From Zooshikella sp050749885 (lineage in GTDB: Bacteria; Pseudomonadota; Gammaproteobacteria; Pseudomonadales; Zooshikellaceae): DNA of 64,000 bases. Below the pieces are notes generated by a model that did not search any database, had not been told where the DNA came from, and was given only the letters and a program-made list of their open reading frames with translations. Shown piece after piece: positions 45,387 to 53,711 of the stretch (positions are counted from its first letter, which is position 1; each line of letters starts with the position of its first letter). The position numbers and the translations under genes are program-made. The stretch spans positions 35,518-99,517 of the forward strand of contig NZ_JBOIUB010000014.1 in the NCBI RefSeq assembly GCF_050749885.1. Reading direction: 5' to 3'.

Positions 45387-45646
45387 GTTGTTACTAAACC
45401 TAAAGGCTCTACTATCGTTGTGGTGATCTGCAGTAAGAGAAATTAATGCAAAAGTAAGCGTGGGGTCTCATTGCTAAGTTGTACTGGCTGTGCACTAGAA
45501 GCATTCCCTGAGAATCTATATGAGATAACTCGATAGCTTTGTAAATGTTAACAAGAGTGTTGACACGGATTAAAAAAATAATGCTGTGTTGTAGTTATAT
45601 TACTACTTTAATACGTTGTTAATTGTTTTCATATTGGCAGAGAGTT

Positions 45647-46027
45647 ATGAATGGTTTAACCCAGAAAAAGTTTGTTTATAACACTTCGCAGCAGGCTCAA
45701 GCCGCAGAAGTTGACATTAACTATGAAGTCTATCCAGAAGAACCTGATAAGGCTGTGGTTGTTAACGTCAGCATCAACTCAAAAGAGGGAACTGTGAAAG
45801 AGACTGCAGTGCTTAGACGGGATGAATTTTATAATTTTGCGCAAAGGGTTAAAAGTATTCTTCGTCGTCACGGGCTGTTTGGTGAGGGATTAACCATCTC
45901 TGGTTGGAATAAGGCCTATTTAACGGGCCATGAGTACTATGATATTTATAATAAAATAAAAAGTCAGCTAAACTATACAACATATTCAATTGATTTAAAT
46001 CGTTTTTTTCGCGCTAAAAAACAGTAA
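45647..46027 (+). CDS. Hypothetical protein
   Basis: From the ATG at 45647 (after AGAGAG) the protein is 126 residues, mixed alpha/beta and without signal or membrane segments. Visible features are a central VVVNVSINSKEGTVKE strand pair, a basic RVKSILRRHGLFG helix and a Tyr-rich C terminus (TGHEYYDIYNKIKSQLNYTTYS). I do not recognise the family. A terminator follows. Confidence 0.65.
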   Translation: MNGLTQKKFVYNTSQQAQAAEVDINYEVYPEEPDKAVVVNVSINSKEGTVKETAVLRRDEFYNFAQRVKSILRRHGLFGEGLTISGWNKAYLTGHEYYDIYNKIKSQLNYTTYSIDLNRFFRAKKQ

Positions 46028-46069
46028 TTTATTCTGTTTACCTTTTCCATTAAAAGTCTCTCGCACGCT

Positions 46070-46111
46070 AAAAGAACCGCTATGATTCAGTAATTACAGC
46101 GGTTCTTTTTA
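46070..46111. terminator. Bidirectional terminator
   Basis: AAAGAACCGCT and AGCGGTTCTTTTT pair across a 15-base loop. It lies between the hypothetical gene at 45647-46027 and the converging threonine aldolase, with A and T runs at both ends. Confidence 0.85.
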
Positions 46112-46116
46112 ATGAT

Positions 46117-47154
46117 TTATTTGGCCATTAATTGTTTTATATCGCTGACCAATTGATCAATTCGTGTCTTGTCGCTGTTCCATGAACATACAAAGCGAGC
46201 ACCACCTGCACCAATGAAGGTGTAAATTCGCCATCCTTGTTGACGTAATTTAACGATAACCTGCTCTGGTAGTGCCACAAAAACCGCATTTGCTTCACAG
46301 GGACGTAGTAGGTTTACCCCTGGTATTTCACATAACTGCTCGGCAAGATAGGCGGCACATAGATTGGCATGTCGAGCATTTTTTTCCCAAGCGCCCGTTT
46401 TGAGCATTCCAAGCCAGGGGGCTGAGAGAAAACGCATCTTTGAAGCGAGTTGCCCAGCTTGTTTAATACGGTAAGAAAAATCTTCTGCCAGCTGTTTGTC
46501 AAAAAATATGATGGCTTCACCAATTGCCATGCCATTTTTCGTGCCTGAGAAGCATAAAACATCAACACCTTGTTTCCAGCTTATTTCGGCGGGTGATTTG
46601 CCAAGAGAAATGCAGGCATTGGCAAAGCGAGCACCATCCATATGAATCTTAAGTCGATAATGATCAGCGGCATCTTTAATCGCTTGTAATTCATCGATGG
46701 TATACACCGTACCTTGCTCTGTGGCTTGGGTAATGCTTATAACTTTAGGTTTGGGGTAGTGTATATCTGTACGTTTACTGGCAAGCTCTGCAATTGACTC
46801 TGGACTAAGCTTGCCCTCTGCACCATCCCCTAAAAGTAGTTTGGAGCCGTTAGAAAAGAACTCAGGTGCACCACACTCATCTGTTTCAACGTGTGAAGTG
46901 TGGTGTGCAATGACGCTATGGTATGACTGACAGAGAGAGGCAAGTGCTAAAGAATTCGCTGCAGTACCATTGAATGCAAAGAATACATCGCAATCTGTTT
47001 CAAATAATATGCGAAATTCATCACAAGCCTTACGCGTCCATTCATCTTCGCCATAAGCTTCAGCATCCCCTTCATTCGCCAAAAGCATATACTCTAGGGC
47101 TTCCGGGCATATACCAGAATAGTTATCACTGGCAAATTGGCCGGGTTTGGTCAT
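46117..47154 (-). CDS. ltaE: Low-specificity L-threonine aldolase
   Basis: A 345-residue fold-type I PLP enzyme. FASDNYSGICPEALEYM opens the protein, and the PLP lysine lies in CFSGTKNGMA. HMDGARFANA carries the cofactor-contacting Asp and Arg. It cleaves L-threonine or allo-threonine to glycine and acetaldehyde. The acetaldehyde could feed an aldehyde dehydrogenase such as the one at 18202, although the genes are not linked. The length and motifs are typical of the GLY1/LtaE family in proteobacteria. Confidence 0.93.
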   Translation of the reverse strand: MTKPGQFASDNYSGICPEALEYMLLANEGDAEAYGEDEWTRKACDEFRILFETDCDVFFAFNGTAANSLALASLCQSYHSVIAHHTSHVETDECGAPEFFSNGSKLLLGDGAEGKLSPESIAELASKRTDIHYPKPKVISITQATEQGTVYTIDELQAIKDAADHYRLKIHMDGARFANACISLGKSPAEISWKQGVDVLCFSGTKNGMAIGEAIIFFDKQLAEDFSYRIKQAGQLASKMRFLSAPWLGMLKTGAWEKNARHANLCAAYLAEQLCEIPGVNLLRPCEANAVFVALPEQVIVKLRQQGWRIYTFIGAGGARFVCSWNSDKTRIDQLVSDIKQLMAK

Positions 47155-47368
47155 TGAATTGACACCTTATAATCTGGAACCCAAGCTCTACCTGAATACG
47201 TCACTTATTAGTGAGAATTAAATTTATATGTAGAGTTAAGGGTTGGAGTTTATGTGTAGTGTCAAAAATAGGGCAGGTTTATAGCTGAAAGCAAGGTTTT
47301 TTTATTAAACGATTGTTTAAACTTAAATGACATGGGGGTTCTGTATAGTTTGAGCGGAGGAAATTTGC

Positions 47369-48133
47369 CTAAAAACCATGTTTTGACATGAGTTCTTCCA
47401 TTGTGCCATCGTCTTTAATTATTTTAAGACCTTCGTTAAACAGGGCTAGCTTTTTTTGATAGTCCTCAGCTTTTTTTGAAAAAACAATATAGAGTTCTTT
47501 CACCTCAAGTGCAGGACTCATAAATTCCAGTTCAAGTGAATACCAAGGGTAGCGCGTAGCAATAATATATTGAGCAACATACTTATCAATAAATATAAGT
47601 TGTACACGATCTTTATATAGACGTTTGAGATTAACATTGTCACTAATGGATTCTTCTTTTTTTAGGTAGTCAGCATCATCGAATTCTTTAGTATTAATGT
47701 AGCCTCGTACTACCCCAAATCTATATTCTTTAAGATCTCTCAATGCTTTGGTGAGGTTGGTGCGCGGATCAATGGAAAATTTTATGTCTCGATCACGGCG
47801 TTTATAAAAACCTACAGGCCCCCCAGGGAAAGGATCAGAAAAGACAAACTCTGTTTCTCGTGCCTTGTCATAATATTCAGGAAATAGTCCATCAACATGT
47901 CCATGTCGGGCAACGTGTAAAGCCCTGGCCCAAGGAAAAAATAGTACATCCACATTGGCGCCTGAGCGGGCAAAGGCTTCTTTTACGATCTCATAAACAT
48001 AGCCTTTCTCTGGCATATCCTGTCCAATGTAGGGAGCCCAGTTTAAAGAAGATAAAACAATCGTCGGGCGATCACTGGCATGAGAAAAGCTTATCCACAA
48101 AAAAAGAGTAATTAATAGTAACGGTTTTATCAT
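47369..48133 (-). CDS. Periplasmic solute-binding-like protein (family 3), copy A
   Basis: A 254-residue protein with a signal peptide (MIKPLLLITLFLWISFSHA) and a family 3 solute-binding fold: LSSLNWAPYIGQDMPEKGYVYEIVKEAF and DVLFFPWARALHVARHG. No ABC permease or ATPase is nearby, so it may be an orphan binder or sensor component. It is a clear duplicate of the next gene; both share APYIG/EPYIG, FIDKYVAQYIIA and YPWYSLELEF blocks. Ligand unknown. Confidence 0.85.
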   Translation of the reverse strand: MIKPLLLITLFLWISFSHASDRPTIVLSSLNWAPYIGQDMPEKGYVYEIVKEAFARSGANVDVLFFPWARALHVARHGHVDGLFPEYYDKARETEFVFSDPFPGGPVGFYKRRDRDIKFSIDPRTNLTKALRDLKEYRFGVVRGYINTKEFDDADYLKKEESISDNVNLKRLYKDRVQLIFIDKYVAQYIIATRYPWYSLELEFMSPALEVKELYIVFSKKAEDYQKKLALFNEGLKIIKDDGTMEELMSKHGF

Positions 48134-48207
48134 AATGCTTTGGCTGGCTATCAGGTTAACTAAACAGAATAGACGCTATTCGTTGAAACCTGAGTATAAT
48201 GTATGGG

Positions 48208-48999
48208 TTAAAATCCATGTTTTAGCAAGATTTCTGCAACCATTCCATTTCGCGTCATGTGTTCAAGTCCCTTATTGAAAGCCTCAACGAACGCTTCATG
48301 GTGTTTGGCTTTTTTAGAAAAAGCAATGTGTAGATTTTTGATCTCAAGTGCGGGCTTTATAAATTCAAGTTCTAATGAATACCATGGGTATTTTTTAGCA
48401 ATAATATATTGAGCTACATATTTGTCGATAAAAATAATGTCCACTTGCTTTTTGAATAAGCGCTTAATATTTAGGTCATCACTAATAGTGTATTGTTTTT
48501 TTAGGTAAGTAGCTTCATCAAAAGGTGCGTAGTTGACGTATCCTTCAACGACACCAAATGTTAGGTTTTTTAACGGTTCAATCGCTTTAGCAAAATTTTC
48601 TCTGGGATCACTTGCAAAGGTATAATTGTTCTCTGTACGACTATAGAATCCTACAGGACCTCCTGGGATTGGTTTAGAAAAAATGAAGTATTTTTCACGC
48701 TTTTTAGAGTAATAGGCGGGGAATACGCCATCAGTATGACCCTTTTTGGCAAGCTCCATAGCCCTATCCCAGGTTAAAAATATAACTTCCAGTGAGTAAC
48801 CACTGATCTTTAGAGCCTCACTAATAAGCTCGTAGCTGTAACCGCTGTTAGGTAAAGATCGACCTATGTAGGGTTCCCAGTTAAGTGAAGTGAGTACAAT
48901 TCGATCTTTTCCATGGGTATTCAATGACAGGGAAAGGCTCAAAGCATACCATAGCCCTATAAATACCTTGCATACGGATTGCATATATCTTATGTGCAC
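48208..48999 (-). CDS. Periplasmic solute-binding-like protein (family 3), copy B
   Basis: A 263-residue paralogue of the adjacent copy A, with the same signal-peptide-plus-family-3 layout and the shared blocks FIDKYVAQYIIA and YPWYSLELEF. It lies 74 bases upstream of copy A on the same strand, so this is a tandem duplication that has diverged, probably co-transcribed. No transporter partner is present. The first Met residues (MHIRYMQSV) leave a small choice of start. Confidence 0.85.
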   Translation of the reverse strand: MHIRYMQSVCKVFIGLWYALSLSLSLNTHGKDRIVLTSLNWEPYIGRSLPNSGYSYELISEALKISGYSLEVIFLTWDRAMELAKKGHTDGVFPAYYSKKREKYFIFSKPIPGGPVGFYSRTENNYTFASDPRENFAKAIEPLKNLTFGVVEGYVNYAPFDEATYLKKQYTISDDLNIKRLFKKQVDIIFIDKYVAQYIIAKKYPWYSLELEFIKPALEIKNLHIAFSKKAKHHEAFVEAFNKGLEHMTRNGMVAEILLKHGF

Positions 49000-49068
49000 A
49001 TTTAGTGGATTTAAGTATCAAGTCTAGACGATTTCTAGGGGCTACATGAGAATAGGCTAGGAGGGGTT

Positions 49069-49542
49069 ATGAGTTATACCGCAAGAATGACGCTTTTTGT
49101 GTTATTGGCCATAAGCATAATGGGAGGAGCTGGTATAGGGTTTTATCATTATTGGCTTGAGCAAGCAAAACCTGTTGAATCTTCGGCAGATACAGTGATT
49201 GAGGCAGAAAATGAGAACGTGAAAGTGATCGACGCAGATGAGAGCGATACAGAAGTATCTGCTGTTGTTGAAGGAGATAGTAAAGGTGTAGATAGTGTCA
49301 CTCCCGTTGACACAAGAGCTGAACATAAACAGGGACTAAGAACGAGTTATAAACATGAAAAAGCGGATGCTATACCTGTTGTACCTGGTGAGGATACAGC
49401 GTCAAACAGCTCAATTAGCTACAGTGATGACTCAACACGAATTATTGTTGAGGATGGCGTAGAGTTGGAAGGGCTTGACGTGAAAGCAGAATTACATAAT
49501 AAAATGATAAAAGATGATGAAGTTATTCAAATGAAGCCTTAG
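49069..49542 (+). CDS. Single-pass membrane protein with acidic domain
   Basis: A 157-residue protein. One N-terminal membrane helix (about 8-30) is followed by a low-complexity, Glu/Asp/Val/Ser-rich extracytoplasmic region with no recognisable fold. An AGGAGGGG site precedes the ATG. It lies 14 bases before the sulfurtransferase gene, so the two are likely one operon. Function unknown. Confidence 0.7.
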   Translation: MSYTARMTLFVLLAISIMGGAGIGFYHYWLEQAKPVESSADTVIEAENENVKVIDADESDTEVSAVVEGDSKGVDSVTPVDTRAEHKQGLRTSYKHEKADAIPVVPGEDTASNSSISYSDDSTRIIVEDGVELEGLDVKAELHNKMIKDDEVIQMKP

Positions 49543-49556
49543 CGTTAGGGATTTCC

Positions 49557-50417
49557 ATGTCACGTTTATTAAACACATTTGAACTGAATGCTTGCTTAAA
49601 AGATACAAATACCCGAGTAATAGACTGTCGCTTTTCCTTGGCTGATCCTGACTATGGGTTAAATGCTTATCAAAAGAGCCATATTCCTGGGGCTGTTTAT
49701 CTTGATTTGGATAAGGACTTGTCCGCAAAAGTGGTTCCAGGTTTAACTGGCCGTCATCCTTTACCTCATCCACAAGAATTTGCAGAAAAACTTGGAAAGT
49801 TGGGTATTAGTGATCAGCATACTATTGTTATTTATGATGATGCAGATGGGGCTAAAGCCGCAAGGCTGTGGTGGATGTTACTTTGGTTAGGTAAATCTGA
49901 AGGTGTGTATCTTTTAGATGGGGGGTACCAGGCTTGGGTTAATGATGGTTTACCATGTACATCAGTGTTACCAGAGAATCCTTTAACTCACTTTGATTTT
50001 GTGTGTAACGATTCGTTAAAGGTTGAAGCCAATGAGGTTCTTAGTAGTCTGTCTGCTGAACAGGTGATAGTACTTGATGCAAGGGCTTATAGCCGCTTTG
50101 CTGGAGAAGAAGAACCCATTGATTCAGTGGCAGGCCATATTCCTGGAGCTGTTTGTTGTCCATATACTGAAAATCTTGATCAGAATACAAAGTTTAAGTT
50201 TCCTAGTGAGCTTCTGGAGCGCTTTCGGCATTTAGGAGTGAATGAGGTCACAAATTGTATTTGTTATTGTGGCTCTGGCGTCACTGCATGCCATAATATT
50301 TTTTCTATGCAGCTTGCCGGCTTGCCAATGCCAAAACTTTATGTGGGATCCTGGAGTGAGTGGATAACGAGTCCTCAGCGTCCTGTTAGTAAACTGGATG
50401 CAATGATTTCTGATTAA
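49557..50417 (+). CDS. sseA: Sulfurtransferase, 3-mercaptopyruvate/thiosulfate type
   Basis: A 286-residue tandem rhodanese. The inactive N-terminal domain has DCRFSLADPDYG and GHIPGAVYLDLD-like HIPGAVYLDLDKDLS. The C-terminal domain holds the active Cys in CYCGSGVTA; the CGSGVTA loop is the mercaptopyruvate sulfurtransferase type rather than CRKGVTA of thiosulfate enzymes. It moves sulfur from 3-mercaptopyruvate to acceptors and helps handle thiols and cyanide. It is cytoplasmic, with no signal. Confidence 0.92.
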   Translation: MSRLLNTFELNACLKDTNTRVIDCRFSLADPDYGLNAYQKSHIPGAVYLDLDKDLSAKVVPGLTGRHPLPHPQEFAEKLGKLGISDQHTIVIYDDADGAKAARLWWMLLWLGKSEGVYLLDGGYQAWVNDGLPCTSVLPENPLTHFDFVCNDSLKVEANEVLSSLSAEQVIVLDARAYSRFAGEEEPIDSVAGHIPGAVCCPYTENLDQNTKFKFPSELLERFRHLGVNEVTNCICYCGSGVTACHNIFSMQLAGLPMPKLYVGSWSEWITSPQRPVSKLDAMISD

Positions 50418-50633
50418 AATTGGGTAGTGGTTTGGAAAACATAGCCGTGGCAATATGTTACTATCTTTTACACATTGATTAGTTGTTGTTAGTAGTACTC
50501 AAGTAAATAGTTCTACTTTTAGCTTAAGCTACTGTTAATTAAAGGTTTTCGGGGTTTTGGTCTGATACTTGCCTAAATTAAAGTAGTAGAATGAGTTTCA
50601 GGTAACTAACGGACACTTAACAAGAAACGGATT

Positions 50634-51233
50634 ATGAAAACACACAACAGTAAAGACTCTCAAGATCATAGCCCACAGGCTTCTAGTGGCGATTGGCAAC
50701 AGCTTGCTAGTCGTCGTCGATTATTAAAAGCTTCAGCGGCTGCAGCACCGTTACTACTTACTTTACGAAGTGGGGCTGCTTTGGCTGCCAGTAGTGCAAC
50801 ATGTCAGGCTAAATTGGCCAACACTGCAAGCCAGGCTGAAACTATTGTACGACCTGGGTATGACATTGAAGACGTTAAGTGGCTTCGTGCTGAGGCGGTT
50901 AAAATAACCGTTATACACAATCCTGGTAAGTCAGATCAATCAGCTGACTCTGGTCAGCAAGTTTACTATGTGGTGAAAAGCGAGTATTACCAAGAACAGG
51001 CTGGTGGTTTGATAAAAGTATCTGATCAGTTAAAGGTACAAAAGCAGCTTGATAAGTGGGAAGAAAAAGCGGCGAAAGGCAATGTCACCATATTACGTGA
51101 AAATGTTAGAGTCTTAGTATTTTATGATGATCAGTCAAAAGAGCTGATGGTTGAACGTACTGCGGGGGCTTCACCTGTGACAGAGTCTTGTTGGGTTTCT
51201 TTGTACAATAATCCAGTTGAAAATATTGGCTAA
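50634..51233 (+). CDS. Tat-exported protein of the HPr-rel-A gene set
   Basis: A 199-residue protein whose N terminus carries a Tat signal, SRRRLLKASAAAAPLLLTL (twin-arginine in SRRRLLK), cut after GAALA. The mature part is mixed beta/alpha with two Cys residues (SATCQ near the start, TESCWVS near the end), likely to form a disulfide. I recognise no family. It lies 25 bases before the PqqD-like gene and reads in the same direction, so it could be the exported target or partner of the PqqD-kinase-nucleotidyltransferase set. That role is inference. Confidence 0.75.
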   Translation: MKTHNSKDSQDHSPQASSGDWQQLASRRRLLKASAAAAPLLLTLRSGAALAASSATCQAKLANTASQAETIVRPGYDIEDVKWLRAEAVKITVIHNPGKSDQSADSGQQVYYVVKSEYYQEQAGGLIKVSDQLKVQKQLDKWEEKAAKGNVTILRENVRVLVFYDDQSKELMVERTAGASPVTESCWVSLYNNPVENIG

Positions 51234-51258
51234 TCCATTGTGAGTGTAACGTACTGGC

Positions 51259-51567
51259 TTGTGTGTGAAGCGTTCTAGTGCTAGCCAGGGATGCTGGCAA
51301 ACAATCTCTTCTGAGTATCTTCATTGGGCAAGATGGGAATCAGAAACCGTTGTTTTCAACGAGCTTACAGCTGAAACCCATCTACTTAATGATTTAACCT
51401 TGGCAATATTATTAATCCTCTCTGAATCTCCTCTTAGTTGCTCAATGCTTTTATCACAGTTGTATTCAGAGTATCAGCTTGATTCAGATACTTTGAGCAA
51501 TGTGCAGCTTTCACATCTATTAAACGAACTTGATGAGCTTGGTCTCATAGAGTCTGTCTGCGTATGA
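51259..51567 (+). CDS. PqqD-like protein of the HPr-rel-A system
   Basis: A 102-residue PqqD-fold protein; TTG at 51259 or GTG at 51265 is the start, both with weak ribosome binding sites. Signature features are VVFNELTAETHLLNDLTLAILLIL and the C-terminal SHLLNELDELGLIE. PqqD-type domains bind leader peptides of ribosomally made peptides or other small partners. This form is known as the PqqD-related member of the HPr-rel-A system. Its stop overlaps the kinase start by four bases (ATGA). Confidence 0.8.
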   Translation: MCVKRSSASQGCWQTISSEYLHWARWESETVVFNELTAETHLLNDLTLAILLILSESPLSCSMLLSQLYSEYQLDSDTLSNVQLSHLLNELDELGLIESVCV

Positions 51568-52490
51568 GATTTTCTGACTTATCCCCACCTACCATTCACC
51601 ATTACCTGAAAACTCAAGGTGTTGTTTATCAATGTGGACCATTCAATATTCAATTAAAAGCGAATATTCCCTTTTTGGCTGAACAACTACATGTTTTATT
51701 CGCACATTACTCATTTGTTAATCGCGACGTATTAATAGATTTTCGAGTAGAACTGGCACGGCCTAACTCTCATCGTTATTGGTGGAGGCCACAGGTGCTA
51801 TTTAAGACCGCAGATGGAGATCCTGGGATGGCTCCTTTTCCTCTGGATCATGCATTACCAATGTTGGAATGGGGGACAAATTGGTGTGTGGCTTCACAAA
51901 GTCACTACTACTTGATGCTGCATTCTGCAGTTGTTGAGTATCAGGGTAAAGGTGTGCTGTTGCCAGCCTGGCCTGGTTCAGGAAAAAGTACTCTTTGTGC
52001 TGCTTTTGCTATGCGGGGGTGGCGAATGTTATCGGATGAGTTTGGCTTAATTGACTTGGAAACAGGTTTAATTCAGCCATTTCCTAAGCTTATCCCTCTA
52101 AAAAATCAATCTATTGATGTCATACGGAGCTTTGCTCCTGATGCTGTGGTTGGTCCACTATTTACCAAAACGCGTAAAGGAGATGTTGCTCACTTTCGCC
52201 CGCCGCTAACGAGTATTGCTCAAAGTGAAAGACAAGCAAAACCTAGGCTTGTTATTTTTCCTCAATACCAGCCTGAAACACGATTTAAACTAACAGAGGT
52301 GACTAAAGCCCAGGCTCTGTTACGTTTAGCTAATAATGCATTCAATTATCAAATTGTGGGTAAGAAAGGCTTTCATGCGGTTAAATCATTAATTGATCAG
52401 TCTAAATGTTATGAGCTGTATTTTAATGACTTGGATACGGTGATTGAAAAACTTCAACAGCTCATTAAATCACTCCCGCCTGAAGAGTAA
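51564..52490 (+). CDS. HprK-related kinase A
   Basis: A 308-residue protein. An N-terminal domain is followed by a P-loop WPGSGKST (near residue 137) and the LSDEFGLIDLETG region that parallels the HPr-kinase Walker B/acidic site. This is the HprK-like nucleotide-binding fold rather than a full HPr kinase; the rest of the HPr system is absent. Family knowledge ties this kinase to PqqD-like and nucleotidyltransferase genes in the HPr-rel-A set. Its substrate is unknown. Confidence 0.85.
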   Translation: MRFSDLSPPTIHHYLKTQGVVYQCGPFNIQLKANIPFLAEQLHVLFAHYSFVNRDVLIDFRVELARPNSHRYWWRPQVLFKTADGDPGMAPFPLDHALPMLEWGTNWCVASQSHYYLMLHSAVVEYQGKGVLLPAWPGSGKSTLCAAFAMRGWRMLSDEFGLIDLETGLIQPFPKLIPLKNQSIDVIRSFAPDAVVGPLFTKTRKGDVAHFRPPLTSIAQSERQAKPRLVIFPQYQPETRFKLTEVTKAQALLRLANNAFNYQIVGKKGFHAVKSLIDQSKCYELYFNDLDTVIEKLQQLIKSLPPEE

Positions 52491-52495
52491 ATGTT

Positions 52496-53596
52496 ATGTA
52501 CTCATGTCAATCAGCGACACTTTCAAATTTGATTCGCTCATTGAATGATATTCATTATGTAGTGAGCTTAAAAAGTGTTGAGTTAGATGGCTGGCTACAA
52601 TTGGCAAAACAGTCTGGATTATTGGCCACACTTGGCTATCGCTTGCAAGATGCGGGGTTGCTATCTACTTTACCTGAAAAGGCAAGGAGAACTATTCTTG
52701 GAGTCATGCATTTTTCAGGCTATTTGAGCCAAATGGCACAGTGGGAAGTAAACCGGCTTCAACGTACACTTAAAAACGTCAATGACTTTGTGTTGCTTAA
52801 AGGTGCTGCATATATTGCTCAGGAAATCCCTGGCTTAAGAGGACGATATCTATCGGATGTTGATATTTTAGTACCTGAAGAACAATTAAATTATGTGGAG
52901 CAATGTCTATTACAAGCAGGCTGGGAAAGTCACAAACCACCCTCTGGCTATGACGATTATTACTATCGTCAATGGATGCATGAAATTCCACCACTGAGGC
53001 ACCGTTTTCGTAGTGTGGATGTTGATTTACACCACCGAATTTTACCTCGTACCAGCAGACTAAACCCTGATCCTGACTTATTATTGTCTGCAGCCCAACC
53101 CAGCAATATACCTGGAATAAAAGTATTGTCTGCTGAAGACCAGTTTTTACATAGCTGTGTTCATCTGTTTTATGACTCTGAGCTAAAAAATAGATTACGT
53201 GACTTAGTTGATTTGGATGTTTTGTATCGGTACTTTACGAATAAATATGCTGGTTTTGACCAAAAGCTATTAACCAGAGCCAATGAAATTGGGGTACAGA
53301 GACCATTTTACTACAGTCTTATTTATACACGATCTATTTTAAAAACGCCTATTCCTGATGATTTATTACAGTCTGTTCAACAATTTAAACCTAATTTACT
53401 CGTAAACTGTTTAATGAGTAAGTGGCTGCCTTTAGCGCTTTTACCTGTTGATAGTGGTCCAAGATTACATAGGATGAACCGTCTATTGGCTATTTGGGGA
53501 CTGTATATTAGATCACATTGGCTCCGGATGCCGCCTTTGTTATTAATGAAGCACTTATTCACTAAAGCCTGGATGCGTTTGGGTAGGAAAGTGTAA
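52496..53596 (+). CDS. Nucleotidyltransferase family protein (HPr-rel-A set)
   Basis: A 366-residue protein. The conserved LLKGAAYIAQEIPGLRGRYLSDVDILVP shows the Gx-RxxSDxDxL active-site pattern of the nucleotidyltransferase fold, split here for length. A third acidic strand lies in VDVDLHHRI, and the HSCVHLFYDS and LRDLVDLDVLY segments follow. Proteins of this type accompany HprK-like and PqqD-like genes. It starts six bases after the kinase stop and ends the operon. The nucleotide and acceptor are unknown. Confidence 0.8.
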   Translation: MYSCQSATLSNLIRSLNDIHYVVSLKSVELDGWLQLAKQSGLLATLGYRLQDAGLLSTLPEKARRTILGVMHFSGYLSQMAQWEVNRLQRTLKNVNDFVLLKGAAYIAQEIPGLRGRYLSDVDILVPEEQLNYVEQCLLQAGWESHKPPSGYDDYYYRQWMHEIPPLRHRFRSVDVDLHHRILPRTSRLNPDPDLLLSAAQPSNIPGIKVLSAEDQFLHSCVHLFYDSELKNRLRDLVDLDVLYRYFTNKYAGFDQKLLTRANEIGVQRPFYYSLIYTRSILKTPIPDDLLQSVQQFKPNLLVNCLMSKWLPLALLPVDSGPRLHRMNRLLAIWGLYIRSHWLRMPPLLLMKHLFTKAWMRLGRKV

Positions 53597-53662
53597 ATAT
53601 TGCTAAGACTAGCAAGTAGCCTGCTATTATTGCTTATATAGTTTTTATTATGAAAACAGTCG

Positions 53663-53688
53663 TATTGATGTTGATACCAACATCAATA
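53663..53688. repeat. Perfect hairpin before REC-REC-GGDEF gene
   Basis: TATTGATGTTG and CAACATCAATA pair over 11 bp with the four-base loop ATAC. It lies 66 bases after the nucleotidyltransferase stop and just upstream of the next start codon. It may stop the operon or control translation of the regulator. Confidence 0.7.
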
Positions 53689-53711
53689 ATGAGTAGTTAT
53701 TGAGCAACCCA

